In this document: in pieces, positions 11,401-21,400 of the stretch | Numbering within the stretch: the stretch's first letter is position 1 | How the letters are laid out: every line of letters starts with the position of its first letter | NCBI GenBank assembly: GCA_015654535.1 | Contig: JAATGU010000027.1 | Coordinates: forward strand, 1 to 57,179 | Length of the DNA stretch: 57,179 bases | DNA from: Bacteroidales bacterium | Lineage (GTDB): Bacteria > Bacteroidota > Bacteroidia > Bacteroidales > Bacteroidaceae | Direction: 5' to 3' | The notes under the pieces: generated by a model | The model's input: the letters and a program-made list of their open reading frames with translations, nothing else | Told to the model about the DNA's origin: nothing | The model's database searches: none | Position numbers and translations under genes: made by a program

Positions 11401-11845
11401 CTTTCCGAAAGTAGGGAAGACTTTAATCCGAACAGAGCTCTTTGATTGGAGTAAGGAAGAAGATGTGGACATCAGGTACTATTCCGGGACAGCCTTTTAT
11501 TCCACTTCTTTTCAATGGAAAGGAAAGATGACGGGGAAAGAATTTTACCTGGATTTAGGAAAAGTCAATGTGATGGCGGAAGTGAGGATTAATGGAGTAA
11601 ATTGTGGTACGGTATGGACAGCTCCTTATCGGGTAAACATAGTTCCTGCACTTAAAAAAGGAACGAATAAATTAGAAATAGAAGTCGTTAATACGTGGGC
11701 TAATAGCATGAAAGGGATACATGAACAGAAGATAAAGATGGAGGACGTTTGGACGAATGCTCCTTATTGGTCGGAGAAGTTACCCTTACAACAATCGGGC
11801 ATTGTAGGACCAATTATTGTTTCTGCCATCTCTATCACCCGTTAA
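8495..11845 (+). CDS. GH106 alpha-L-rhamnosidase-like glycoside hydrolase
   Basis: A 1116-residue secreted enzyme with a signal peptide at about 1-22 (VVSAQ). The start of the mature protein (WIFWYWMYGSVSK, then GITADIEAMKSAGLGGAYLM) is the hallmark N-terminal barrel of GH106. Internal family blocks include HVDSWECGSQNWS, QFSAECVAPTMLSDG and IIQAEGFTQLRTMWNEHP, which carry the conserved acidic residues. A discoidin-like carbohydrate-binding insert lies near 200-330, and a GH2-type jelly-roll closes the C-terminus (about 985-1110, containing VRINGVNCGTVWTAPYR). GH106 enzymes remove alpha-L-rhamnose from pectins such as rhamnogalacturonans. The 26-base gap after the GH2 gene supports co-transcription. 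The product is probably periplasmic or surface-facing. Confidence 0.87.
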   Translation: MNKYKTVLLFLFVVCSNVVSAQNLPLMEQFKNPPVEASPWIFWYWMYGSVSKVGITADIEAMKSAGLGGAYLMPIKSSAEKQLFSPSYHQLTPQWWEMVRFSMQEADRLGLKLGMHICDGFALAGGPWITPEKSMQKVVWSDTLVSGGKIKNLRLPRPSSYEGFYKEIGLYAIPVQEEVFTTDKVRPEVSSNTDDPIPAYLVEKNATGTFRSSSPCYIQYTFKNPFTCRSIEIEAGTNYQAQRLKVCASEDGVHFYTVKQLVPPRQGWQNTDENFTYTLPTTAARYFRFYWDPKGSEPGAEDLDAAKWKPVLKLKKLRLSGKSLINQYEGKTGLVWRVSKRTQTDELPDKDCVKLNQVMDLSSFLKGDMLNTVLPVGKWRIVRMGHTSTGHTNATGGGGKGLECDKFSEDAAKTQFDHWFGAAFKNTDPELAKRVLTFMHVDSWECGSQNWSDNFLSEFKKRRRYDLTPYLLVYTGTPLESAEKTESILSDIRQTISELVLDVFYKTLAVEAKNYHCQFSAECVAPTMLSDGMLHYQAVDRPMGEFWLNSPTHDKPNDMLDAVSGAHIYGKNIIQAEGFTQLRTMWNEHPAMLKSLLDRNYALGINKLFYHVFVHNPFVDKAPGMTLDGIGLFFQRDQTWWKQGKAWVDYARRCQALLQFGHPVTDIAVFTGEETPRRAILPDRLVSSLPGIFGKERVEAEAKRLANEGQPTAEKPVGVIHSANMTDLGDWIDPLCGYAYDSFNKDALLRLSKVEHGRLVLPGGASYRVLVLPKSHPMSPDGGYMSVEVARKIKEIQKAGVVVLLGDQPLQTPGFFDKENATEELKHLSKEIESALPQYKLPYMQADFDQFGLKKDIMFADNAKEIAWTHRSENDTDIYFIANQKDEARQITVSFRCLGKQPELWNPVTGEIKKATKWSVVDGRTNVTLALAQNESVFVVFQQATSFLSADNVFTQTVLPLKIKEWNVSFPKVGKTLIRTELFDWSKEEDVDIRYYSGTAFYSTSFQWKGKMTGKEFYLDLGKVNVMAEVRINGVNCGTVWTAPYRVNIVPALKKGTNKLEIEVVNTWANSMKGIHEQKIKMEDVWTNAPYWSEKLPLQQSGIVGPIIVSAISITR

Positions 11846-11960
11846 TTGATTCCTAAAGAGAAATTAATTAAACTGTGAGGAGATTCCGTTCCAAACATTT
11901 ACATGCTTGAAATGAGAATACTTGATAAAAAGAATAGTTAGTATAATAAACATAGATAAG

Positions 11961-13391
11961 ATGAATAATAAATTCAGATTAGGAGTCTTGGCATTCATGC
12001 TATCACTCTTCTGCTCTACCACATTAATGGCCGAAGTTAAGCTTCCTGCTTTTTTTTCAAATGGCATGGTTCTTCAGCGGCAAACCAATGCTTTGCTTTG
12101 GGGAACTTCTGCACCTGATAAGAAATTGGTGATTACTACTTCCTGGAATAAGAAGAAGTATACCGTTGAGGTGGATTCCACGGGTAAATGGCGAGTTGCC
12201 GTTGCCACCCCTCAAGCAGGTGGTCCTTACTCCATCACTTTCAATGATGGTAAACAAACGGTCTTGGAAGACATATTAATAGGTGAAGTATGGCTTTGCT
12301 CCGGTCAGTCCAATATGGAAATGCCAATGAAGGGATATAAGAATCAACCGGTGGAAGGCTCGAATATGGATGTACTGAAATCTACGAATCCCCAAATCAG
12401 ACTTTTCACGGTAGGGCACAACTCTTCGGTCGAAATTCAGGAAGATGTGAAAGGTTTTTGGCAAAAAGCTTCTCCTGTATCGGTTATAGATTTTAGCGCA
12501 ACGGCTTATTATTTTGGTAGACTGATGCAAGAAACGCTGAATGTACCTATTGGTTTGATCTGTAGTACCTGGGGAGGCTCATGTATGGAAGCATGGATGG
12601 ATCAGGATATGCTTAGTGCTTTTCCGGAAGTAAAGATTCCCAAATCTTCCGAAGATATAAAAGAGAAGAATCGTACGCCGACTACCTTATACAAAGGAAT
12701 GATTGCTCCGCTAGTTGGCTATTCTATTAAAGGAGTGATTTGGTATCAGGGAGAATCGAATTATGACCGCTACAGTTCTTATGCCAATCTGTTTTCTACA
12801 ATGATTCAGTCTTGGAGAGCAAAATGGAATCAAGGGAGTTTCCCCTTTTATTATTGTCAGATCGCTCCTTATGACTACGCTATTATTACAGCTGCGGGTA
12901 AAGAAGTGATCAATTCCGCTTACTTGCGGGAAGCTCAGTCCGCTGTGGAAAAGAGGGTAGAGAATACCGGAATGGTCGTTTTACTGGATGCTGGATTAGA
13001 GAAAGGTATTCATCCCATGAAGAAACAAGTAGCGGGAGAACGTTTGGCTCTTCAGGCATTGGTGAAAACCTATCATATTGAAGGTGTTACTGCCGACGGA
13101 CCTGTTTACAAGGAAATGAGCATTCAGGGAGACACCGCTGTGTTAAGTTTTGAAAGAACTCAAATGTGGGTGGCTGCTCCGGAGGGAGAGTTGAGAAACT
13201 TTAAAATTGCTGGTGCCGATAAGAAATTTGTTACTGCAAAAGCATGGATTGTGAGAAGTAAAGTTTATGTAAAATCTGATGAAGTAAAGAAACCTGTTGC
13301 CGTTCGCTATGCGTTTGATAATTATGTAAAAGGAGATCTTTACGGAACAGAAGGACTGCCGGTTTCTTCTTTCAGAACGGATAATTGGTAA
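11961..13391 (+). CDS. Sialate O-acetylesterase-like SGNH carbohydrate esterase
   Basis: I place the start at the ATG at 11961, because the 13 residues of the longer open frame (from 11922) precede an otherwise perfect signal peptide (MNNKFRLGVLAFMLSLFCSTTLMA). The protein is then 476 residues. SGNH-hydrolase blocks are clear: CSGQSNMEMP with catalytic serine S117, CSTWGGSCMEAW, IWYQGESN, and a late GIHPMKK that supplies the histidine. Members of the family deacetylate sialic acids or, in pectin and xylan loci, plant polysaccharides. Beside a rhamnosidase and a pectate lyase, removal of acetyl groups from a pectin is the more likely role. The next gene begins 5 bases after the stop. Confidence 0.83.
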   Translation: MNNKFRLGVLAFMLSLFCSTTLMAEVKLPAFFSNGMVLQRQTNALLWGTSAPDKKLVITTSWNKKKYTVEVDSTGKWRVAVATPQAGGPYSITFNDGKQTVLEDILIGEVWLCSGQSNMEMPMKGYKNQPVEGSNMDVLKSTNPQIRLFTVGHNSSVEIQEDVKGFWQKASPVSVIDFSATAYYFGRLMQETLNVPIGLICSTWGGSCMEAWMDQDMLSAFPEVKIPKSSEDIKEKNRTPTTLYKGMIAPLVGYSIKGVIWYQGESNYDRYSSYANLFSTMIQSWRAKWNQGSFPFYYCQIAPYDYAIITAAGKEVINSAYLREAQSAVEKRVENTGMVVLLDAGLEKGIHPMKKQVAGERLALQALVKTYHIEGVTADGPVYKEMSIQGDTAVLSFERTQMWVAAPEGELRNFKIAGADKKFVTAKAWIVRSKVYVKSDEVKKPVAVRYAFDNYVKGDLYGTEGLPVSSFRTDNW

Positions 13392-13396
13392 GTTCC

Positions 13397-15691
13397 ATGA
13401 AAAAGCCCTTTGTCATACTCTTTTTATTGGTTATCCTTTCTCCCAGTCGTGCAGAACGGTTGACGGATTGGACAGATTCTTATGCTACTTTGTGGACTAC
13501 TCAAAGTAAAGGCTCTTATGAATCAATGCCTTGTGGGGGAGGTGACATTGGTCTGAATGTATGGGTGGAGAATGATGAACTACTATTCTATATTTCCCGT
13601 AGTGGGTCGTTCGATGAAAATAATTGCTTACTGAAGTCAGGTCGTGTCCGATTGAAACTTTCTCCCAATCCTTTCACAAAAGGGAACTTCAAACAGGAAC
13701 TGAAATTAAAGAATGGCTCTATTGAGATTGAATCCGGTGGAATATTGATAGAATTATGGGTGGATATATTTCGTCCTGTAATTCATGTTGAAGTAAAGAG
13801 CAAGGAGAATATTTCCACAGAAGTATGCTATGAAAGCTGGCGTTATAAAGACCGTCCAGTCAGAAAAGGAGAAGGAAACGCGAACTCTTATAAGTGGTTC
13901 ATTCCTAAAGGTTTGGTTATCAAGGCGGATATGATGGAAGCACAAGATAACGGAGTAATTTTTTATCATAAAAATAGTGAGCAGACTGTTTTTGACGTAA
14001 CGGTTGCCCAACAGGGAATGGACGCGGTAAAGAAAGAAATGTTCAACCCATTGAAGAACCTTACTTCTGGAGGCATTTTTTGGGGAGATAATTTAAAATA
14101 TATCGGTACCAAGAAAGGTGAATATGCCGGGACTGATTTTAAAGCTTGGTGCATGAAGAGTGAGAAACCCGCTCGTTTTCATCAATTATCGTTAGCTTTA
14201 TATACTGAACAGACAGAGGACATAAGGCATTGGAAAACTAAGCTTATAGAAACAACTCAACAAATCAGCACGAATAGAGATAAGAAAAAGACCCGTGTCT
14301 GGTGGAACGCTTTTTGGAATAGAAGTTTTATCCGGATCAATGAAGGAACGATGAACTCTGATGCTTGGAAAATTGGGCGCAATTATCAACTCTTTCGCTA
14401 CATGTTGGGCTGTAATGCCTACGGCAGTTCTCCCACAAAATTCAATGGAGGACTGTTTACCTTTGATCCTTGCTATGTGGATTCCGCTCAAAGTTTTACT
14501 CCTGACTACCGCAAATGGGGAGGAGGAACAATGACTGCCCAAAATCAGCGACTGGTTTATTTCCCCTTGTTGAAAAGCGGGGACTTTGATCTGATGAAAC
14601 CCCAGTTTGCTTTCTATATGGAAATATTGAAAAACGCAGAATTGCGCAGCAGGGTTTATTGGAATCATAATGGAGGTTGCTTCTCCGAACAAATAGAGAA
14701 CTTTGGTTTACCCAATCCCAGTGAATACGGTTGGAAGCGTCCTTCTACTTTTGATAAAGGATTGGAATATAATGCCTGGCTAGAATATCAATGGGATACC
14801 GTGCTTGAGTTTTGCTCAATGATGCTGGATACTCACGATTATAGCCATGCGAATGTAGATGAGTACGTTCCGTTGATAGAAAGTGTGCTGACTTTTTTTG
14901 ATGAACATTACCGATGGTTGGCTATTCAGCGGGGACGAAAAGCACTGGATGGAGAAGGACATTTAGTCCTTTATCCCGGTTCGGCTTGCGAGACTTATAA
15001 GATGGCATATAATTCTACCTCTACTATTTCAGCATTAAAAGTAGTTCTGGGTAAATTGATCGAATTGCCTCTTGACAGTGTGAGGAAGGCACACTGGAAA
15101 CAGCTGTTGGTAACTATTCCGCCTATTACTATAAGAGAAGAAAATGGAAAGAAAATGATTGCTCCTGCCAAGTTGTGGGAACGGGTAAACAATGTGGAAT
15201 CTCCACAATTGTACCCTGTTTTCCCTTGGAGAATCTACGGAACAGGAAAAAAAGACTTGGATATTGCTGTAAATACTTATCTTTGTGACTCGGATGCTTT
15301 GAAATTCAGAAGTCATGTGGGATGGAAGCAGGATAATATATTTGCCGCGTGTTTGGGACTCACCAAAGAAGCTCAACGGCTGGTTTCTCTCAAAATGAAA
15401 GATGGTAATCTTCGTTTTCCTGCCTTCTGGGGACCGGGATATGACTGGACGCCTGATCATAATTGGGGAGGAAGTGGCATGATTGGTTTGCAGGAAATGT
15501 TATTGCAGGCCAATGAAGACAAAATTCTCTTGTTTCCTGCCTGGCCTTTGGAATGGGATGTGCATTTTAAGTTGTATGCTCCCAATAATACCATAGTGGA
15601 AGCTGAACTGAAGAATGGAAAAGTCATTCAGTTGAAAGTAAATCCGGTGAAAAGGATGAAAGATATTGTGATAATGATAGAACATAAATAA
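13397..15691 (+). CDS. DUF5703-type (alpha/alpha)6-barrel glycoside hydrolase-like protein
   Basis: The start is the ATG at 13397, which opens a signal peptide (MKKPFVILFLLVILSPSRA). The longer frame uses a TTG at 13385 inside the preceding gene. The 764-residue protein has an N-terminal beta-sandwich (about 25-265) with the SMPCGGGDIGLNVW block of the DUF5703 family, which resembles the N-terminal domain of GH95 fucosidases. A helical barrel follows, containing NAYGSSPTKFNGGLF, YWNHNGGCFSEQ, YPGSACETYK and GPGYDWTPDHNWGGSGM. These aromatic and acidic clusters suggest an active glycosidase, but the substrate is not established from sequence. It sits tightly between the esterase (5 bases) and the second GH2 (17 bases). 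Confidence 0.75.
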   Translation: MKKPFVILFLLVILSPSRAERLTDWTDSYATLWTTQSKGSYESMPCGGGDIGLNVWVENDELLFYISRSGSFDENNCLLKSGRVRLKLSPNPFTKGNFKQELKLKNGSIEIESGGILIELWVDIFRPVIHVEVKSKENISTEVCYESWRYKDRPVRKGEGNANSYKWFIPKGLVIKADMMEAQDNGVIFYHKNSEQTVFDVTVAQQGMDAVKKEMFNPLKNLTSGGIFWGDNLKYIGTKKGEYAGTDFKAWCMKSEKPARFHQLSLALYTEQTEDIRHWKTKLIETTQQISTNRDKKKTRVWWNAFWNRSFIRINEGTMNSDAWKIGRNYQLFRYMLGCNAYGSSPTKFNGGLFTFDPCYVDSAQSFTPDYRKWGGGTMTAQNQRLVYFPLLKSGDFDLMKPQFAFYMEILKNAELRSRVYWNHNGGCFSEQIENFGLPNPSEYGWKRPSTFDKGLEYNAWLEYQWDTVLEFCSMMLDTHDYSHANVDEYVPLIESVLTFFDEHYRWLAIQRGRKALDGEGHLVLYPGSACETYKMAYNSTSTISALKVVLGKLIELPLDSVRKAHWKQLLVTIPPITIREENGKKMIAPAKLWERVNNVESPQLYPVFPWRIYGTGKKDLDIAVNTYLCDSDALKFRSHVGWKQDNIFAACLGLTKEAQRLVSLKMKDGNLRFPAFWGPGYDWTPDHNWGGSGMIGLQEMLLQANEDKILLFPAWPLEWDVHFKLYAPNNTIVEAELKNGKVIQLKVNPVKRMKDIVIMIEHK

Positions 15692-15708
15692 ACTATAAAA
15701 ACAGAACA

Positions 15709-18315
15709 ATGAAAAGTAGTATAGCAGTACTTTTGCTCTTCTTGATGCCGGTTCTTGGAATGGCTGGTCCGTATCGTCCCGAAACATCGGTTGCGGGTTT
15801 TATTGATTTAAAGGGAAGTGGAAGAATGGTGTATAACTTTAATCCAGGTTGGCGTTTTTTCAAAGGCGAGGTAAAGGATGGTGCGTCTGTGAATCTTGAC
15901 GATTCTTCTTGGGAGGTAGTTGCTACCCCTCATACTGTTGCATTGGTTCCTGCAGAAGCAAGTGGTTGCAGAAATTATCAAGGACCCGCTTGGTACAGAA
16001 AACGTTTTATAGTGGACAAGTCTTTGAAAGGCAAAAATATTTCTGTGTACTTTGAAGCGGTGATGGGTAAATCAAACATTTATGTAAATGGTAAGTTGGT
16101 TAAGCAACATTTGGGGGGGTATCTTCCTTTTAGCATTTCACTCACGGATTTAGGGATTCATGCAGGAGAATCTTGCTTGATTGCTGTGTTTGCCGATAAT
16201 AGTGATGATAACAATTTTCCTCCCGGCAAAAAACAATATACGCTGGATTTTGCTTATCATGGAGGAATTTACCGCGATGTATGGATGATTGCCAAATCTT
16301 CTGTTGCCATTACTGATGCTCTTGAAGCTAATAAAGTGGCCGGAGGAGGCGTCTTTGTTCATTTTGATAAGATTAATGAAAAGAGTGCTGAGGTCTTCGT
16401 TAATACGGAGGTACAGAATAACGATAAACAGACTAAAACGGTTTATCTTGAAACCGAACTTTGCGATAAAACGGGTAAGATTATTGATAAAGCAAAAACG
16501 AAACTGGTTCTCGAAATTGGTGAAAGTCGTACGGTTTATCAGCAGATGAATGTGCACAAACCTAATTTATGGTCGCCGGAAACTCCTTATTTATATCGCG
16601 TAAATTCAAGAGTGGTTGATGGTAAAATAGCTTTGGATGGTGGAACTACCAGAATAGGAATCCGAAAGGCGGAGTTTAGAGGAAAAGAAGGCTTTTTTCT
16701 CAATGGCAAACCTTACATGCAATTGATTGGTGCCAACAGACATCAGGACTTTGGCTATGTAGGCAATGCACTTCCCAACTCTCAGCAATGGAGGGATGCA
16801 AAGAAACTTCGTGATGCAGGATGTAAGATTATTCGTTCGGCCCATTATCCTCAGGATCCAGCGTTTATGGATGCGTGCGATGAATTGGGTTTGTTTGTGA
16901 TTGTGGCTACTCCGGGATGGCAATTTTGGAATAAAGATCCACATTTCGCGGAACTGGTAAATGAAAATACACATCAGATGATCCGCAGAGATCGTAATCA
17001 TACTTCTGTATTAGTTTGGGAACCGATTTTAAATGAAACTCGTTACCCATTGGATTTCTCTTTGTCTGCTTTGAAAGTGACGAAAGATGAATTCCCCTAT
17101 CCCGGTGCTCCTGTTGCCGCGGGTGATTTACATTCTGAGGGGATTGCTGATAATTATGGCTTGGTTTATGGTTGGCCTACTGATGAAGGAAAAGTAAAAC
17201 AATGCATCTTCACCCGTGAATTTGGCGAAAATGTGGACGACTGGTATGCTCACAATAATAATAACCGTGCTTCCCGTAGTTGGGGCGAACGTCCACAGTT
17301 GGTTCAAGCTCTTTCATTGGCAGAATCTTATGGAGCGATGTTCCAGACAACCGGACAGTTTATCGGAGGTGCGCAATGGCATCCTTTTGATCATCAACGG
17401 GGATATCACCCGGATCCTTACTGGGGAGGGATCTTTGACTGCTTCCGTCAGCCTAAATATGCCTATTATATGTTCCGTAGTCAGGTATCTTCCAGGGCGG
17501 TTCATCCGTTTTGTGAAACAGGCCCTATGACTTATATTGCCAATGAGATTTCTCCTTTCTCGGAAAGTGATGTGATTGTGTTTAGTAATTGCGATTCTGT
17601 ACGGCTCATTGCCTATGAAAAAGACACCATTGTGCAACCGGTGGTGCACGCAAAGAATGGAATTCCCAATGCTCCGGTAATCTTTAAGAATCTATATAAG
17701 TTCTGGGATATGCGTGAATACGCCTATGTACAGAAGAATTGGCAGAAAGTAAGCTTTGTGGCAGAAGGTATTATGGATGGGAAGGTGGTTTGCAGGTATA
17801 AAAGAATGCCTTCACGCCGTTCCACCAAATTGAGACTGACACTAGATCATGAAGGACAAGCATTGGTTGCAGATGGTTCCGACTTTGTCGTTATAATAGC
17901 TGAGGTGACAGATGATAACGGTAATGTTCGTCGCCTTGCAAAAGAAAATGTGGTGTTTAGTGTAGAAGGAGAGGGCACTATTATTGGTGATGCTAGCATC
18001 GGAGCTAACCCACGAGCAGTGGAATTTGGTTCAGCACCGGTGTTAATTCAGTCAACAACTAAAGCAGGTAAAATAAAGATCAAAGCAAGAGTGCAATTTG
18101 AAGGAGTTTATTCTCCTACTTCAGCCGAGATTGAAATAGAAAGTATTCCTTCTGTGAGACCATTTTGCTTTATTCCTCAATCGGTTGCTTCTTTTGAGAA
18201 AGAAAGTTCGGCTTCTCATGATAAAAAAGTGATCCTTTCTGACGAAGAAAAGAAAAAGGTACTGAAAGAAGTTGAACAACAGCAAACTGAGTTTGGTGAG
18301 AAGCTCAAAAAATAG
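15709..18315 (+). CDS. Second glycoside hydrolase family 2 enzyme
   Basis: An 868-residue secreted GH2 enzyme with a signal peptide at about 1-20 (GMAGP). It has the sugar-binding jelly-roll (about 40-200, containing WRFFKGE and GPAWYRKRF), an immunoglobulin-like domain (about 205-315) and a TIM barrel (about 315-610). The acid/base is in ILNETRYP (E443) and the nucleophile in FTREFGEN (E504). The sequence before the acid/base reads VLVWEPILNE instead of the common WSxGNE. C-terminal beta-sandwich domains (about 700-815) resemble the DUF4982/Big-like modules of GH2 enzymes, followed by a charged helical tail rich in Lys, Glu and Gln (about 840-868). It differs strongly from the GH2 at 5601, so the two probably cut different linkages. 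Confidence 0.86.
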   Translation: MKSSIAVLLLFLMPVLGMAGPYRPETSVAGFIDLKGSGRMVYNFNPGWRFFKGEVKDGASVNLDDSSWEVVATPHTVALVPAEASGCRNYQGPAWYRKRFIVDKSLKGKNISVYFEAVMGKSNIYVNGKLVKQHLGGYLPFSISLTDLGIHAGESCLIAVFADNSDDNNFPPGKKQYTLDFAYHGGIYRDVWMIAKSSVAITDALEANKVAGGGVFVHFDKINEKSAEVFVNTEVQNNDKQTKTVYLETELCDKTGKIIDKAKTKLVLEIGESRTVYQQMNVHKPNLWSPETPYLYRVNSRVVDGKIALDGGTTRIGIRKAEFRGKEGFFLNGKPYMQLIGANRHQDFGYVGNALPNSQQWRDAKKLRDAGCKIIRSAHYPQDPAFMDACDELGLFVIVATPGWQFWNKDPHFAELVNENTHQMIRRDRNHTSVLVWEPILNETRYPLDFSLSALKVTKDEFPYPGAPVAAGDLHSEGIADNYGLVYGWPTDEGKVKQCIFTREFGENVDDWYAHNNNNRASRSWGERPQLVQALSLAESYGAMFQTTGQFIGGAQWHPFDHQRGYHPDPYWGGIFDCFRQPKYAYYMFRSQVSSRAVHPFCETGPMTYIANEISPFSESDVIVFSNCDSVRLIAYEKDTIVQPVVHAKNGIPNAPVIFKNLYKFWDMREYAYVQKNWQKVSFVAEGIMDGKVVCRYKRMPSRRSTKLRLTLDHEGQALVADGSDFVVIIAEVTDDNGNVRRLAKENVVFSVEGEGTIIGDASIGANPRAVEFGSAPVLIQSTTKAGKIKIKARVQFEGVYSPTSAEIEIESIPSVRPFCFIPQSVASFEKESSASHDKKVILSDEEKKKVLKEVEQQQTEFGEKLKK

Positions 18316-18433
18316 TATATGCTTATGTCAGTTCGTGTTGCTTTTCGAGAATAGATTAGAATATTTTGTGCATGTCTCTCTGTTTTTCTACTTTTGGAAG
18401 ATTTTTATTGTTTTTATATATATTTAAGGAGAA

Positions 18434-21400
18434 ATGAACCGAGTCTTAATACTTACTATCATATTGTTTAGTGGCTTACTTCCATTGCAGGCCATTAATA
18501 ATATTATTGTTGAACACTATTCCGTGGAGAGTGGATTACCACATGAGATAGTGAACTGTACAATAAAAGATTCAGATGGTTTTGTTTGGTTTGGCACATG
18601 GTATGGATTATGTAGTTTTGATGGATTAAGGTTTAAAACGTACAATAACCGAAATGTGTATTATACAGATATCCCCCCTCGGAAAATTCAAAAGATAATA
18701 GAAGATAAAAGTCATAACTTGTGGATTAAAACCGTTGATCACAAGCTCTATCTTTTTGATAAGCATAAAGAATGCTTTTATGCCGTTATTAATGAACTTA
18801 GGAAGAGCTATTCTGTCAATTCTCAGATTATTAAGATTCAGAAAACAGAAGATGGAGAACTCTTATTATTGACTAAAAACAAGGATTTATTAAAAGCATT
18901 TTCGGATAGAAATGGGAAGATGCATCTTTATCTTCTTCACGATTCAAAGAATAAGGCCAATAACACGAAGTTGAAAAATAATCTTTTATGTGAAAGTAAA
19001 AATTATATCAGTTGGATAGGAATGGATTACAAGATTCTGTCTTGCCGTAAGGGGAAATCACTAAAGCTACATTCAGCTGATTTTCTTTTAAAGAAAATAG
19101 GGCTAACTTCCGAAAAAAATCTTTCTTGTGCATATGAGAATAAAGGAGTGCTGTGGATTGGTGATAAGGAGGGAAAGATCTATCGGATCAACCTTGCAGA
19201 TGGACAAATTATTTCCCTGAATATTTTATCAGGGAAAGGTGCAATAGAGAATATTTTGGTGGATAACAGAACTAAAATTTATATATCCGTTGCAAATAAA
19301 GGCGTTTATTTGTACGATTTGGTGAAAAGATCCTTCAAACTATTATTTGTTCCTGCAATTAAAGATCCTGTTATTAAGTCCTTTATTGACAGTTTCAGCA
19401 AAGTCTGGTTTATATTAGGTAAGAAGGGCGTTGCTTATTATGATCCTGCAAGAAACATGAGTCGGCAGTTTGCTTTTCCAAATACTTTAGTGAATGAGAG
19501 TATTCAGGAACAAGATGGTAAGGAGCACGGCATGTTCTTTCTAACTTCATCCGGTGATCTGGTTCGGATTGATCGTGATAAATTAACCATTGACTATTTA
19601 AATCAATCGAAAGCTTTTCTTAAGTATGAAAAGAGTGACCGGCTTTGCAGTTTATTGTTTGATAAAGACGGAATTCTATGGATCACCTCTTTAGATAACG
19701 GAGTTTATAGAGTCAGCTTTCCTAAAAAACAGTTTTCTCTTTTTTCTCTATTTGATAATAAAAATGCAGGGACAGACGCAACCAAAGGAATAAAAGCTCT
19801 ATTCCAAGCAAAGAATGGAGATATATGGGTAGGCACCCGACAATCAGAGGTTTTTAGATTGGGAAGTAATGGGATACTTAAGCAAAAATTCTCGGAAGGG
19901 AACTATAATATAGGAAACGTCTACCATATAATGGAAGACAATAGGGGAAATCTCTGGTTTTCTACGAAAGGCAAGGGATTGGTGAAAGCGGAATTTGATC
20001 CTTCTTCTAAGCTTGGATTTCGTTTTACTCGTTTTATGTATGATGAGAAAAATCCTAATTCAATAAGTAATAATGATGTCTATTGTACTTTTCTGGACAG
20101 TAAAGGACGTATTTGGGCTGGTTTATTTGGCGGAGGATTGAACCTGTTGCAGGAAGAAAACGGCAGGACTATTTTTAAGCATAAATATAATTGTTTCAGC
20201 CGTTATCCATCCTATGGTATGTATATGGAGATTAGAAATATGGTTGAAGATTCCGAGGGACGCATTTGGGTCGGAACAAGTGATGGATTAATGTCTTTTG
20301 ATGGAAACTTTAAGAGTCCAGATCAAATTAAATTTGAGATCTATCAAAATGAGTCTAATATTGCCGACAATGATATTTATGTTTTATATAAAGATGCTTC
20401 TTCTCAAATATGGGTGAGTGTATTTGGCGGAGGATTGAATAAATTAGTAGGTTATAATCAGGAAAAAAAGATGCCGGTATTCCAAGCATATGGATTAAAT
20501 GATGGACTGACAAGTGATGTGATTTTATCTATTGTGGAAGATGGAAAGAATAGTTTGTGGTTGGCTACGGAAATGGGAATCTCACGGTTTGATCTGAGAA
20601 CCGGATCTTTCCGTAATTTTGATAAATATGATGGTTTTGTTCCCATTAAGATGGAAGAAGAAAGTGTATTGCGCTGTGCTTCAGGACAACTTTGGTTTGG
20701 TTGTAAGGATGGAATACTAACCTTCAATCCTTCACAGTTGGAAACTTATAATTGCCCTTATAAAACCTTTATTGTTGATTTTAAAGTATCTAATCAAGAT
20801 CTTTATTCTTTTAATGATGGCGGACAGTCTGTAAAAGAGTTAAAAAAGATTACTCTAAAGTATAATCAGTCCATGTTTACCATTGAGTTTGCCGCCTTAA
20901 ATTATTACAACCAAAATAGAATTAGTTATAAGTATATTTTAGAAGGATACGAAGAAGAATGGCATTTCAGTGGGAAAAACCGAATAGCTTCTTATACAAA
21001 TGTTCCCCCTGGGGAATATTTATTTAAGGTTAAAACAATTGATGAGGCAAATCCTTCTTTGGTATCTGAGCGAACGTTGGAAATAATTATTCTTCCACCT
21101 TGGTGGCGGACTAATATTGCTTATATAATTTATGTATTGTTATTTTTGGCTTTGCTATATGGTATAATAAGACTAGTTCTCTTTTTGATAAAAATGAAGA
21201 ATGATATTTATATCGAACAGAAACTTTCTGAGTTGAAAATTAAATTCTTTACTAATATTTCTCATGAACTTCGTACACCTTTGACTTTAATTAAGGGACC
21301 TATCCAGGAATTGCGTGAAAAGGAAAAGCTTTCAGAAAAGGGAACACGATATATTGATTTAATGGAGAAAAGTACGAATCAAATGCTTAATTTAGTGAAT

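Noticed and set aside
14198..14692. 164-codon open frame opposite the DUF5703 gene
   Set aside because: Shadow of a clear coding gene; composition and lack of family resemblance argue against a real protein.
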